In this document: positions 27,433-40,095 of the stretch, one piece after another
How positions within the stretch are numbered: the first letter of the stretch is position 1
Layout: each line of letters opens with the position of its first letter
DNA from: Ophthalmolycus amberensis
Lineage: Eukaryota; Chordata; Actinopteri; Perciformes; Zoarcidae
Reading direction: 5' to 3'
NCBI GenBank assembly: GCA_024529925.1
Contig: JAFEUB010000069.1
Coordinates: 364,501-428,500 of the forward strand
Length of the DNA stretch: 64,000 nt
Translations under genes and position numbers: made by a program
The notes under the pieces: generated by a model
Databases searched by the model: none
Told to the model about the DNA's origin: nothing
The model's input: only the letters and a program-made list of their open reading frames with translations

Positions 27433-27969
27433 GCATTTACATGTGCATGCATGGATTTTTTGGGACATTTTCTTTTGCTGTTTTTCATTTTAATCAAGCA
27501 ATAAGAAATCTCAACAAAATACACAAATGTATTAAAATAAAAAAAAGTATATTTAAAAAATATGCAACACACCTTTTATGAAATAATTCTTGTCAGTTTT
27601 CTGCACATTTCATCACAAGACCACACTTCGAGTGAGATATCCAACTATTCACAATTCCCAGAGTGACTCTAACCTGCAGAATCTGATCCCTAATCCGGAG
27701 AGTCGAGGTGGGCGGGCCTCCTTCCTTTTACTTTAGGAGGCTCAGTGTTCTGCCAGTCAGAGACACAAAAGCAGTGGGATTTCATTCATATTGTGTAAGA
27801 TGAGTTTTCTTCAGCAACTACTCCCACTGGTGCTGAGTGGAGAGGGATTAAATGGGATCTCAAACCTTTTTTAGTTTTGGAAGTGGCTGTCCATTACTCA
27901 CAGATGGAGGGCAAGGTGAAGATAAAGGGTTTAATTTGTGTGCCAAGCGCATCAGAGCCTCTCATACAT

Positions 27970-28020
27970 ACATACGTGTCAGAATCACCTTTTATTGGTC
28001 AAGTATGTGCACACAAAAAC
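27970..28020 (+). repeat. short dispersed repeat end (TTTTATTGG...CAAGTATGTG type)
   Basis: CAGAATCACCTTTTATTGG followed by TCAAGTATGTGCACAC resembles a common teleost interspersed repeat end (AGAATCA..TTTATTGGCCAAGTATGT). A shorter relative, AATCAGAACCGTTTATTGG, is at about 28986-29004 and is followed by its own inverted arm GGTTCTGATT. Boundaries toward the right are not clear. Confidence 0.45.
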
Positions 28021-29170
28021 AGAGAAAGTACCAGAGAGCCTGACCTCTGTAGCGCCGTGTTCTGTATGTGCTCTTTTACTAAATATTCAGTATTCGAGAT
28101 GTACTTCTGGTGCTATTTGCTCTGTTTCACTTCCCCGGCTTGCTGGCCTCCTTCTTTGTTTCTCTTTTCTCACAGTCTCTCAGTTTGTACAGTACTTTGT
28201 GCGGCTCTGTGTGTTTCAGCTCGGTCTCAATGGGCCGACTGTACCGTTCTCTGTTTGCTCTCGCTAGTCAAAGTCCCGCAGGCAAACAGTGTCTGGTCTC
28301 TCTGGGGTCTGGGACGGTGCTGCAGCCAAGCTACACCTCTACAGTTTCACCGTAGACTCGTGTTACCACAGTGTCTGGGTAGTGATGTTGGGTGAGATAT
28401 AGGGGGGGGGGGGGGGGGTAGGTGTTTATGTGTGTGTGTGCATGTTGGCCAGGGATCCAGTGTGGACCCAAAATGCATTTTTTGTTTTGTAAGAGCAAAC
28501 AGAGTGCACGCAGATCAATAACAAAAAGTCCCACAGCTCTACACACGCGGTGTGGATCGGCCCTCACAAGGAGAGACGAGATCACACATTACAGGAGGTG
28601 TGAGAGGAAGAGCAGCAGACCCTCGTAAAAACAGAGACGCATCCCTTTCTGGGCAAGGAAGACCTCCAAGTTATTCAAATGCAGGCTTGTGTCCGGATGA
28701 AGTTGCGTGTACGCATTTTTTAATTGAATCTAACTCCCTCTACCTCGGCAACTCCAAATATTCTGTGGCACTTGAAATTGCTCCCCTCAGCTGGTGGTGG
28801 CAGACGGATTGAAGGAGAGAGGAGAGAGGAGGAGGGGAGGACGGAGCGATTAGGAGACTCGGGGTGTGCTTTAACCCACTTAGCACACCATCTCAGGGTC
28901 TCCTGCCTAAACAGTGAGCTTAGAGCTTTTAATCCTCTTCCCAGAGCGAGCTGATAGTTTGTTGCTTGTGGCCGCTCTCTTTCAGAATCAGAACCGTTTA
29001 TTGGTTCTGATTGGCCGCTCTCTTGTCTTACCGCCTAGAAATATTATCTGTGTGAGGTTGTTTTTTTATCCTCCCTTCACAATTTACAATTATTTGTACC
29101 ACCACGACATTTTTATTCGTCTTATAAGTGAATCCACATGAGTGTGGATCCGTCCATCTTGAAGTGAGTT

Positions 29171-29223
<53 letters not shown>

Positions 29224-30865
29224 CTTGTCAGGCAGTTCTCTGCTCATAAACACACCAGTGAGCCCTGCTGTGGTTTGAAGTGAGCCTCCTTGTTGGCCCT
29301 TCTAGCGCTCACAGCCAGCCCCCCCAGACTGGCTTGTGCTGGACTGGCCTCTGGACTACAGTCCGGTTTGAGTCCACCTCCTCCCAGCTTCCATCCAGCA
29401 TCACATGCCTGTTTTCCCCACACTGTGCGGGGGCTCCCTCTCCGAATAAAACGGGCTCATAACGCCGCCTTCCTTGCATTCTTTATGTGCAGGCTTCGCT
29501 CTCCCTTTTTCCCATGCATTGACGGGTTGCACAGAGAAATGCAGACCGCCACATTAATGAAGCCATATTGTGCACAAAGCATTTTTAGTGTGGCTGAATG
29601 TTCTTGAGTTTTAAGATCGGCTTACTGTCCCATGTTGTGCTTTCACAACGTAGAGGATATCCACACAACATTTGAAGAAGTTTCCCTCTTTTGTGCAAGT
29701 GGAAGAGCGGGGATGGAGGAGGAACAAGGCTGATTCAGTGGTGGGGGGGGGGGGGTGCGTTGTTGCAGCAGCAGCAGCAGCAGCAGCAGCCCTGTCACTG
29801 TAGGTTTACGTCTGGACTCTCCCCCCCCCTCCTTTTAGCAGAGTGGAGTCATGGGAGAATCAGGGTCAGCCACGCTTCCTCATTTGCTACCCGGTCCTTA
29901 TTTTATCCCTCTTTCCCCCAAAACAAACACTCTCTCCTCTCTGCGTCCCTTCTCATATCCGTCATTTTTGACGTCTTCCTTAAAATCATTTCGGTCTCAC
30001 CTCTCATACCTCTCTTAATGTCCCTCATCTCCTGCACTCACTCTGGGTACTTTCCTCCCGGTGCCTGCTAAGGGGAAGAGGAGAGGGTGAGATTTATAAT
30101 TAACAAAGGCTGATTCTAGCGCTGAAAGGGAGCGCTGTCTAAAGGGTCTGTGTGAAGGGGAGCGCAGGCTGGGCTGCTGAACAAATTGGGCTTTTTATGC
30201 AGAGTGTCAAATAGTTGCTGAAGAAGAAGGGGGGGGCACACTGATGAGACACAATGAGTGATGTGATCTAAAAGGGGTTGTGTTTGTGTTTTTGTATGCA
30301 CGTTTTGGCCAAGTCCAAGCTGCTTAGCCATGGCAGAACTCCTCTTTAAAAGCGGCCTACAGTACGACGGTGTGTTGTCCAACGCTGCATGAAAGACCTG
30401 ATGAGCTTGGGCAGCCATGAAGACTGATTATTACCATCTCATAAAAGATCTTTGTCCCCTCAAGACTACATTATCTCTGCTGAAGTGACCAATAGTGCTC
30501 TGTGCTGTAGAAGAGCTACACCATACTAGAACTGTTTCCAAAGGCCGGTGTTCATGAGTTTCATTTAAAGCATTTCTCCCATAAATGCGGTGGAATTTTG
30601 GACTACTTTATAGGAAATTGGTGTTTATATTGTATGCTAGGTTACATGTTAAATCAAGGTTTGAAAGGAGTGCAAATTATGTCCAAAACTAACCCTCTGC
30701 ATCGTTAAGAAGCACGCCTGCTCTGAGTCTGTAAGTCCGGGTCTGACCTGGCCTGGAACGGCACAGACCAGTGTAGTGGAGACAAACTCTTAACCAGCTG
30801 CTCCTTCTATGTGCATACATATAGTTCTGATACCTGTGGAAAGGTATGATCCCACTCTTCTTGTT

Positions 30866-31130
30866 TCTGGGTATTTAATATGAAGCTCCAACCAGCAGCT
30901 TAGCACAGCACAAAGAAGAAAGAAGTGACTAGCCTGGCTCTGTCCAAAGGTAACAAAATGAATCTACCGGTATCTCTAAAGCTCACTCATTAACATGTTA
31001 TATATATATTTATGTGCTTTCCGTACGAAGTCGTAAGTGTAAACCATGTGGTTTGTCGTGGTTCATGTGTCGTAGGTTAGCAGGCAGACTCAGGAAGTCA
31101 CGGGATAGTCCTGCACATAAACCTTTTTAA
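30866..31130 (+). mobile_element. foldback-family element, copy 3 (partial)
   Basis: The segment has GCTTAGCACAGCACAAAGAAG near 30898, CTAGCCTGGCTCTGTCCAAA near 30929, GGTAACAAAATGAATCTACC, TATCTCTAAAGCTCACTCAT near 30971 and CGGGATAGTCCTGCACATAA near 31101. These follow the order of copy 1 from the inner edge of one arm through the spacer. It is the best-preserved spacer region among the copies here. Confidence 0.6.
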
Positions 31131-32009
31131 TACCACAAAGTCTAACTTTTCACTTTCATGTGAAACCAAGCCGGCTGCTGCGTCCACTTCATATTGAATG
31201 GCATATAAACGAGAGGGGTGTTGATCTTCCCATGAAACTCGCGGGTATTTCCCTACATACCAAACTATTCAACGTTCCCACATTGAAAGAAACATAAAAA
31301 AAACCCATAAAACCATAACCACAGAAGGTCGGTAGGCAGCACATCATCAGGTTTACTTGTCCTCAAAGAACAAAAACATGACAGCATGTACCTCTGCAGG
31401 ATACAGTTACACAGACTGCGAGTTCGCCAGCGGCACCAGTCTGAGGCGGTCGGTAAAGCGTACATCTGCCAAGTCACTGGTCCCGGATTCTAATCCTGTA
31501 CGAGTCAATTTAGAGACAAGCCGGTAGCAGCTTATCAGAAATGACACGCCTGTTCCAACTCATCACTGTTTGAATCACTGCTTTAACCTTCCTCATTTGT
31601 GATGACAATAAGCCTTTTTTTTCAAAGAAATGTGGAACTGACAGTCTTTCCAGGAACAATAGAAAAAGTTCCCTTTTTGTTATATTGAGGAACAAACGAG
31701 TGTTGTGGTTAAGGACAAGGTGGAGCACAGAGGCAGGGCCCAAGCCTGCCCTCCGTCAATATTTGCCTGAGTGAATGCCTCGCCACGGGCAGGAGAACAA
31801 ACTGAAACAGTCCGAGTTTCTCTCAGAGTTCTCAGCTCCAGTGTTCACCCTCCTACAGCTGCCTGCCACTGAGTGTGTGTGTGTGTGACACCTGTTCCCC
31901 ATGTTCTCCAGGTCTGTGTTTATAAAAAGCATCGGAGCAAAACCACAGCACTAAGTGGTTAGTGGGTGGCTGCAGCAGCAGAAGCTTCGTTAGATGCTCA
32001 AATGTACAG

Positions 32010-32084
32010 TGTGTGTGTGTATGTGTGTGTGTGTGTGTGTATGTGTGTGTGTGTGTGTGTGTGGGTGTATGTGTGTGTGTGTGT
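32010..32084. repeat. (GT)n microsatellite with A and G interruptions
   Basis: About 75 bp of GT with occasional ATGTG and GGGTG steps. A pure (TC)n tract follows at 32187-32232. Histidine/threonine-rich frames across them are artefacts. Confidence 0.95.
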
Positions 32085-32182
32085 TGCTTTAGCCTAACGT
32101 TTGCATTGTGAGCTGCTTTCCGTGACACGCCGTCAGCAAACAGCTTGGACACAGGCCACCCAGCGAGAACTGGACGCTCTGC

Positions 32183-32186
<4 letters not shown>

Positions 32187-32232
<46 letters not shown>
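32187..32232. repeat. (TC)n microsatellite, about 23 units
   Basis: An almost pure polypyrimidine dinucleotide run on the plus strand. Such homopurine-homopyrimidine tracts can form triplex (H-DNA). Confidence 0.95.
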
Positions 32233-32236
<4 letters not shown>

Positions 32237-32811
32237 TCTCTCTGCTCTGTCCATCTTGCAGGGAAAGAGAGAAAATGAACAGTAGTGCACAGGTGGGAAG
32301 AGCAGCCAGGATGACACAAAAGAAATGTGAGAAAAGACATAAGAGGACGAGGAAAAATTGGTGGAAAAAAAACCCGAGGAGATACTAATGAGAAGAAAGG
32401 TGTGGATGTGTGTGATTCTGCAACACATGTGGCACGTAAAGAGACCCGGCTTGTCTCATTAAGCAGACCTCCCAGTGACTTAACATTTCCCTCCCCAACC
32501 AAGTAGAGCTACAGTGAACAGGAAGCTGTAGGCCTGTAGGAACACGGGTCGGGGTTTTGTTCCTAGTATTTATTTATTCTTACTTGCAAATATGCCGTTT
32601 CAAAGACATCAACGTTTTTTTCATCAGCACCCTGAAAAAGGATCAGCTGACAAAGCAAAGCTCTCCTCCAGTTTCTGTGTGCAGTGACTCACGGCGTAGT
32701 GAAACTCCATTGCCTGGATTGCTCAAAGTCATCCTCGCTGTTCCTCGTGCGCCGCTGTGATGAAGTCGTTCTTCCTGTTTTGCCAGGAGTTCTAGCAACC
32801 AGCGGCTTTGT

Positions 32812-32813
<2 letters not shown>

Positions 32814-32842
<29 letters not shown>
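32814..32842. repeat. 29-nt G homopolymer
   Basis: An uninterrupted run of 29 G, the longest of several G/C runs in the window. Its length is uncertain because homopolymers are error-prone in sequencing; it could also form quadruplexes. Confidence 0.9.
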
Positions 32843-32844
<2 letters not shown>

Positions 32845-34214
32845 GTGGGTTTGTGCTGTTTGAACGTGTTTCGATAAAACTGAGACACACAGATTCATGC
32901 ATAGAACAAATGGCTTGATTGCTTTCTTTACAGCAGGGAGAACGCCTTTTGTGAAGTGTGTTGAGGTCTGTGTTGAGGATCAGTTACTCTCTCATAGCGA
33001 TGGCAGAAGTAAACCGCACGGACGTATCTTTTATAGATATTCAGTCCAGCTTCACTGAAGAGTGAAATGGAAAAGGGAGTCAATGGCACTCCTCGTGGTC
33101 TCCTCGTGGTATCGCCACAGCTGCAGTGGCCTTGATGTGTATGTAGTTATATTTTATAGCAGCTCTACAGATCCTCTGCAACACCCTAATGCAGGAACAT
33201 GTCTGGTTTAATGCTGCGAACACAACGACCAAACTTGGCAAGAAGTTGTTGGCTATGAGAGCTCCCAAAACAGCTGAAATGAAATGTGTCTGAATGTAAA
33301 TATTCAGGCTGTTAGCATGTAGTCATAGCTTATACTGGGATCTCGTAGTCTTCTAAAGATTCAGTAGTTGTAAGGCACTCTGCTTGCCAAATTTCAGACT
33401 GAGAAATTTCAGGCAGCCGTTTACAACTTGCGTGAGTGTCGGTTTAAACATAGAGGATCATATTTTTGGGGTTCCCTCATGCATTCCTCCTCCTCCTCCT
33501 CGTATTCTCCATGTTTCCTGCCTGTAGATCCTGTTCAGAATTTCCAAATCTCCGAAGGTCCGTGTTTGGATAAAAGCAGGCTGAAGCCAGACATGTCTGA
33601 CCAACCTGACCACAGTCTACAGCGAGTGAAGTGTTTCAGGTTAATTATGAGTTATTGGAGGACGATTTGTAATTACATTTTATCTTGTACTTCACAGTTC
33701 GGATGTAAACAGTTGATTGCTTATCCTTCAGACACTGACATGACATAGACACAGCTCCTTCTCTCATGATGTGTGTCTCTGTGGTTTCAGCAATGCATTT
33801 AAAAAAGATTTGGAACTTAATACGCAGACTTCACTAGGATTTACTAGTATTTGGCCTCACACTAGAGGAGGGGGGGGGGGGGAGAAGGGAGTGGTAGCTG
33901 TGTTTTAATTTCCTCCAGCAGCTCTTAGCCAGAGAGGTTGGGTGAGGACAGGAGAGGGACATTTAAAAAGACATGCTCGCTCAAGAGTTTACCTCCCATT
34001 ACAGCAACTTTCTGTTCCTACTCCAGTCTATGACCCTCATGTCAGCTGTTCTGTATGATTGATAGATAGTTACTTTATTAACTATGGTCATTTAAGCCGT
34101 ACGATAGAGTTCTGTTGTTGAGATCAAGTTGTTTTCTTCCTTTTTCGGCAAACGTTTGGACTTTGAACTGTTCTGCTCTCATAGTTCAGCTTCTGTTCGC
34201 TCGATGATTCTCAG

Positions 34215-34330
34215 TAGGGGTGTCACGGATCACAAACCTCACGGTTCGGTTCGGATCACGGTTCAGGAGTCACGGTTCGGATAATTTTTCGGATCAACAA
34301 AGAAAAGGGGAGGAGACAAACATAACTTTG
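34215..34330 (+). mobile_element. possible hAT-type DNA transposon end
   Basis: AGGGGTGTCACGGATCACAA near 34215 followed by repeated CACGGTTCGG words (three within about 60 bp) resembles the subterminal region of hAT-like elements in fish. I could not find the matching inverted terminus (GACACCCCT) downstream, so only one end is supported and the element is probably truncated. No transposase frame is present. Confidence 0.4.
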
Positions 34331-35632
34331 CTTTCCATTTATTAATTAAAGAACTTCAAGAACACTTAAAGCAAAGAACTTTGGGCTATAGCCTTACATA
34401 AAAACAAAAATATTGAAGATGTCCAATTTGAAACAAAATGAAATAAATAAATAAAAATAATACATTCAAGAATTCTGTTAAGTTTAAGTGCAACATGAGG
34501 TATGTTGATATCCTCGTCCTTTCATCAATACTGAAAGAAAGAAACAGCCAGTGAGCTAGCTTCCACTGTTTACACTGAACTGAACTGCTCAGCAACAACT
34601 TGGGTCTATGTTTACTTCCTGTCAGGTTATGCCATTCAAATACACAACAATGTTACATTACTGTGACATTATTTTCAAAAAGATGAGAATATCTCCATTG
34701 TCTGGGGAGAGGGTAGACCTTTCTGTGGTGACTGGAATATTATTGGGCCTGTCCAGCTTCACTCTGATGCTTCTGTCAGCACCTGCCCCAGGTGTGTGTC
34801 TGTGTGACGCTCACAGAGGGGGCGTGTCTACAGCACCGGACTAAGAATCACTCCGCCGTGGTGAAAGTGGTCTCTACAGTCTTTTCCTTCTCATAGAGGT
34901 CTGCAACAGCGTCACACTGAAGTGGGTGCGTGAGTGGATTTCGTAGCGTGGCTCAAGCATTTTAACCAGATTTAGAAATCCTTTGTTTTCTACACCGGAG
35001 TGTCCCCCGTCGCTGACATGCCCGATGTTTTGCCGTTGTCGTGTGTCTCTCTCTTTAAATAACGCCTACATACCGTAACGGTTTCGTCCACCTCCCTCAT
35101 CCGTCATTATACGTTACAGGGAAGACAAAATGTTCCCAAACTTGCGACTTAAATGACGCCGCGGCTTCTGACGTTCCTCCGCTCGCCATGACTTCACCGT
35201 TAAATGCTTCTAAGCTGCTCCGTTCACGTGAACACACTACTGCTTTATATCTGTTCACTGACACTCTGCATTGATATTCGGGGACTTGTTACTTGAAAAG
35301 GAACAGCAGCAGGTGAACTTTACACACTATGATGATTACACTGTAAAAATAAATACCTCTCTTATTTGATGGAGGAGACATTACACTAAATAATCTCTAA
35401 ATTCTGCATCAGTTAAACGCTGTTACTTGCTGTGAGATTCTTTTGACTTTACAGTATTACGCCCACAATATGCCAAACCGTTCCCACACTGGCCTAAACA
35501 ACGACTATTGTACAAACCCAGTTACAGTAAATGTACGGAGGAAATCCCAAAGGAGTCGGTCGTTTAACAGACATCAGAGGAGCTGGACACTATTATCTCT
35601 ATCTCTGACCGCTATCTCTCAGCCCTGCCATA

Positions 35633-35634
<2 letters not shown>

Positions 35635-35687
<53 letters not shown>
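35635..35687. repeat. (CT)n microsatellite, about 26 units
   Basis: A pure polypyrimidine dinucleotide run; non-coding. Confidence 0.95.
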
Positions 35688-35690
<3 letters not shown>

Positions 35691-36254
35691 TGGGCTTATC
35701 TAGGCCATGCAGCTACACGAATGCTGGCTGGAGGCAGCTGCACTCGTCGGTTCAAAGCTCAAAATCAGCTCAAAAGGCATTACTCCGTCATAAATGACGC
35801 TGTTCCGACTATCTTGATTTTCAAGTGTAGTGACATTTGTTCCCAAGAGCGAACTGTGATCCCTGAGTTTGTCCGTGTGAGTCCTTCACTCTGGAGAGAC
35901 GGTAACTGAAGGAGAAATGATCTGCAGCAGTCAGGTTTCTCTCCTCTGGGAGCTCGCTCAGTCTTCACATAATAAGGCCCGAATAACTGCCTCTTCTGTC
36001 AAAGGCCCCATTCAGGGAGAGAAATCAAACCGCGAGAGGCCTGGTGAAAAAAGAGAGGGAGAGAGAGAGAGAGACTGCTTGGGTTTGTGTCAGAGACCCT
36101 CTTTGTTTGACTGCAAACAAAGTTAAATCTTCTTTTTTATGTATTTTATGGGTACGTTTATGCTTTTAGATAGCGGAAACGTGACGAGGAGAGACAAAGA
36201 AATGGTGAATGACAATACAATTTTTTAATTTAATTAAATCAAAATAAAAGGCCC

Positions 36255-36320
36255 TGACTGGACTTGACCTAATGGCATTTTGGTTTCTTAACCCCTAAAC
36301 CACTGGAGCGCCCCTAGTTT
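36255..36320 (-). repeat. remnant of tRNA-derived repeat (SINE-like)
   Basis: The minus strand reads GGGGCGCTCCAGTGGTTTAG then GGGTTAAG, similar to the tRNA-like head (box A) of teleost SINEs of the form GGGGCGC..GTGGT..AGTGGTTA. A box B is not found, so it is a broken copy at best. Confidence 0.3.
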
Positions 36321-37316
36321 TAATACACCAGATAACTTCAGAGATCAATACAGAGGGTTGAGTTTTCACTGTTTGTATTTGTTTTTTATCTTCTTTCTCT
36401 TCAGTAGTTCTTGAATGTTGCCAGATCCCGTTCTGAGCCTAAAATACCCTTTTTTGGCTTCTTTTCTGGGCTTGTGCTGATTAAATAATCTGTTTTTACC
36501 GAGGTGCATGGAGGAATGCGCTTTAGGAATGTTTTGATTGAGGCTTACCCCACGCTTCACCCTCCCTGATCCGGTCACTGGAAGCAGTGAGATGGACTCC
36601 TAACTTAAGTCTGATCAGGGGCCTGTTGAAAGAGAGACTACATCTGTTTAGGTCAGTCGTCTGCAGCGGCGCAGGATCCCGAGCTGTTAACCCTGAGCCC
36701 TGACCTCCCTTTGAAGGAGGGAGTTTCCTCAAGATAATCATTATTTAAAGCATTTCCTATTGCACAGCTGTAACAGGGCTCTCAGTGGATACTGTAGCTC
36801 CTCTGTGCCAGATATAGTGTTTCTATAAAAGTAGAGCTTCCGGAGGAAAGCCCTGACTCCCTCCCAGCTGTTTGACACATCGTCTCTTCTCCCCGCTGGG
36901 GGCCATCTATTCCTGAAGCCTCATCATCATTTATCCTCATTAGTCTGTCACTGCTCTGATTCCGTTACAGGAAGAACCTTGAAAATCACCAGCAGTACAG
37001 GCTCACACACACTTACATGTCGACACACTTCTGCCCCCGCTTCCTCTACGAAGTACCTGGGAATACACCCGCACGGACACTTTCTATATCCTGTTTCGAG
37101 TTTTATAAACATTTCGTCTCCAGAATGCTCTCTCATATTTATCAAAATAAGCTGAGCTTCATAAATGAATCAGTGTTTGATTTGTGTTCACACAATGCGG
37201 CTGTAAAATAACTTTGACTGTGTTAAAATACAGCCTACGGTTTCAGAAATTCTCATTTTTGAATCTGATCAGAGAAGAAGAAAACAAGACGACAAACAAA
37301 TCGGCTAGCGGTGCTT

Positions 37317-37365
37317 AAAGGAACAGTTCTTTGCTTTCCAGCTGAGAGTTAGATTAGACAATTAA
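37317..37365 (+). mobile_element. foldback-family fragment, copy 4
   Basis: AAAGGAACAGTTCTTTGC then GCTGAGAGTTAGATTAGACA resembles the outer end of the family seen at 9655-10125, with an internal deletion. It is short, so the call is tentative. Confidence 0.35.
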
Positions 37366-38514
37366 TGCCTCGCTCACATTTTGGTCGGCAGCAAATGGTA
37401 TTAAGGTTCAGAACCAAACTCTAAATATGCGTAGTGGAGTCAAAACCCCACGTCAGAGAAAAGATTGACAAAATAATGTACAAAACACAACAGCTGCAAA
37501 CATGTCCGCCAGTCCACTGTGTCAGTTGGCTTAAAAACCTCTGCTCGGGTCAATCGGTGTGTTTCTGGGGTTTGTGTGAGATTCTGGTAATAAACCAATG
37601 ATTACCAACTCCTTCACCACAATCAGATGGTGTAGTAGCTGAACTCTCCGTGGAATCAAATCACAGTGCACAGCTTTGACATGAACTGAGAAGATCTGTC
37701 TCCGCTGTCCAGGTCCGTTACGCAGCGGAGTCTTTAGAAACAGGACCGCCAATCGCTCGTCTGTCGCTGCCGCAGCACACAGTTATCTGACTGCACCTGT
37801 TCGGCCACGCTGAGTACGAACGCCAGCTAATCACTGCTGTGCTACACAGATTGAACATGACAGATGTATTTACTGTAGTTGATTGCACTCACGAGCTCCC
37901 TACAGACCTGTCAGCTTCTTGACAAATGAGCAAACATGAATTTAACATTATTCCCAATTATAAAAATGTGTCACTGATACCGTGCACCGGCTGGCTAGCT
38001 TGCCCAGCTGTCTCTTGACGAAGCACAATCATTGTTTTTATATATTTCTGTCTGTAATGATTCAGTAAGCAGTGATGTCATTCTGAGACATTAACTTGGT
38101 TCAATACACCTATGATAATATAGTAACTGAATCATTTCAAATTTTAATTCTGGTGATCATCCTGATGATATAAGGTGTGAAATAGGTCGTTAGCATGTAT
38201 TAGCTTTGCTCGGCGAGCATTAAACTGAAACTCTGTAAGTACAAGCATTCAATATACTTGTATTACTGAGTATAAGTAGTATATTCTTACATCAGTGATG
38301 TGACTGCTTCAGTATTATTAACATTATTGGTGTAGTGCCGGTATAGGATGAACATATTTGGCTAAGAACAACTCAAAGTTTCTTGGCAGGAATACCAAAC
38401 CCGTGTCAGTAGTTGGATGGTTTTCTTTTTTTTGCTGTTTATTGTTTTGAACCACAATAGTAAGACAACTGGAAACTGGATTTCAGCTCAGTTTAGCAGC
38501 ACAGTAATTAAGCC

Positions 38515-38588
<74 letters not shown>
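38515..38588. repeat. (CTGT)n tetranucleotide microsatellite, about 18 units
   Basis: A pure tetranucleotide array. The Thr-Asp-Arg-Gln repeat on the opposite strand is an artefact. A (CA)n tract follows at 38723-38763. Confidence 0.95.
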
Positions 38589-38719
38589 GAGAGCGAGTGT
38601 TTGGCCCTCGGGTTAATCAGCGTGGAGCAGCAGTAGCCCGCTGTTCTCCCATGAGACGTCTCTGTGGGAGCTACAACAGCTGTGACGGTGTAAGTCACCC
38701 CGAGGACCTGTCGTTACAG

Positions 38720-38768
<49 letters not shown>

Positions 38769-39929
38769 CACCTCACACCAATGGGGAGTTAGGCCGAGCC
38801 CAAGAGCAGCTTCCTTATTGTCTCTTTTCCGTTTGTTTTGGGATTGTGAGCAGTCAGTGAAGTATAATTATTCTTTTATTTTGTATTTTATTATTTCTGT
38901 CCTGTGTGTATTGCTATTTGCTTTTAACTGTAAAGATGGGTGTTAACCTAAACACAATATCAGCTGTTTCAGCATTTAAGAGCCAGGTATCGCATCATAT
39001 CGTGTCTCCTTTGCAGCCGTGTCGTTCTTGTCAGGAATGTGCCCGCTGGCCTGAGTTTGGATCAAAGAATCAGTGATGTGTTCGTTTCACCACAGAGAGT
39101 TTGACTGCTCTTGTGTCTGACCTGCGCGTCACTGTACAGGAATGCGTCGGGCAGTTTCTTAGACAGTCCGATAAATCCGGCCCGGCCTCCCGCAGCCGCT
39201 ACAGGTAGCTAGCCGACAAAATCTAGATGGTAATCGACCGGCACCTGACGCCATCTGATACGCTTGAGGAGCCAGGAGAATGTCTGTGTGGTGACGAATC
39301 CGCCCCGTCCAGAGTAGATTATGTCCCAGACATGCAGGCCTGGACTCACTAGGAAGTCATTCTCACTCACAGGAGCAATCTTAAGACAAACAGGGGTGTT
39401 TTGTACTTGTTTAACCCGTAGACTTCCAGTTATAAAGTAACTAAAGTTTACCCTTTAAACTCCCGCGTGCTAATCCTCCATAGTCACTTACTCTGTCACC
39501 GGGTTCAAGCTCCTTACAGCCGACTCTGGAGCGTTGCATGTGTCTGGTTAACTCACCATAGATAGCGTCTAAAGGCAGCCCGCTATAGGAAATGCAAGGA
39601 ATTTGCTAGACTGGATTATGCCACGGAAACAAAAACAAGTAACAGATGCTGGAAGTCTGCTGATGAGTGCACTTTTACAGCCCTGAGCTTTTTTTTTCAC
39701 CTCTTTGAAGAGTTAAGAGCTCATTCTGACACGCTTTGATGCTCGTGGTTGCGGGAGAGCGAGAGGGGAAACGGACCGAGCGATGAACCCGCAGAGGGAC
39801 GGGGAACAGATCAGCGGACAGTCGGGTGCACGGTGCAGACACAGAGGCACAAATAGAAAGTCAAGAAGCACAAGTCCAGAGTTTAGAGCAGGTGTAGTGT
39901 GAGAGCTCTGCTGCAGCGACACGCATCAC

Positions 39930-40095
39930 ACTGCAAAGTGACCAGCTGATGCCGGCTGTGTGGATTACTGCGTCGTATCTTCGGGTTGCGTGTCCTGATT
40001 GCCGGCGGCCCGCCGCCTACATCGCCGGTGCACCTTCTCGTTCCTATAGCAACCGGCACCGGCATAGCGATCAAGCGGCTACGGCGGCGTTTCCA
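39930..40095. promoter_or_regulatory. CpG-rich patch with RFX X-box-like site
   Basis: This short segment is far richer in CpG than its surroundings. GTTCCTATAGCAAC at 40040-40053 is an inverted-half-site arrangement matching the RFX X-box pattern, and it is bracketed by GCCGGTGC (40024-40031) and its reverse complement GCACCGGC (40056-40063). A distal enhancer or alternative promoter of sipa1l3 is possible. There is no evidence of transcription. Confidence 0.3.

Larger units (their letters stand above)
26660..31990. other. intergenic, repeats only
   Basis: No exon is recognised. Seen: (TG)n at 27387-27430; a CAGAATCACCTTTTATTGG-type repeat near 27978-28015; a G-run at about 28402-28418; a 10-bp stem-loop in the same repeat type near 28986-29012; (TG)n at 29175-29220; a (GCA)8 tract near 29766-29789; foldback copy 3 at about 30866-31130. 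The CAG-type tract sits in an open frame but nothing around it resembles a gene. Confidence 0.6.
32843..39925. other. intergenic, repeats only
   Basis: No exon is recognised. Seen: a G-run near 33870-33881; a DNA-element-like terminus near 34215; (CT)n at 35635-35687; a tRNA-derived-repeat remnant near 36262-36315; a fragment of the foldback family at about 37317-37365; (CTGT)n at 38515-38588; (CA)n at 38723-38763. 36540-37200 and 38980-39700 are fairly unique sequence without a recognisable frame. Confidence 0.6.

Noticed and set aside
29766..29789. (GCA)8 tract as a polyglutamine-coding exon
   Set aside because: The open frame around it has no known domain and lies in repeat-rich intergenic DNA.
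31430..31505. tRNA-like string (GGATTCTAATCCTG)
   Set aside because: A single box-B-like word without box A or a cloverleaf fold; not enough for a tRNA or SINE.
38483..38698. RQTD-repeat frame
   Set aside because: It is the reverse reading of the (CTGT)n microsatellite.
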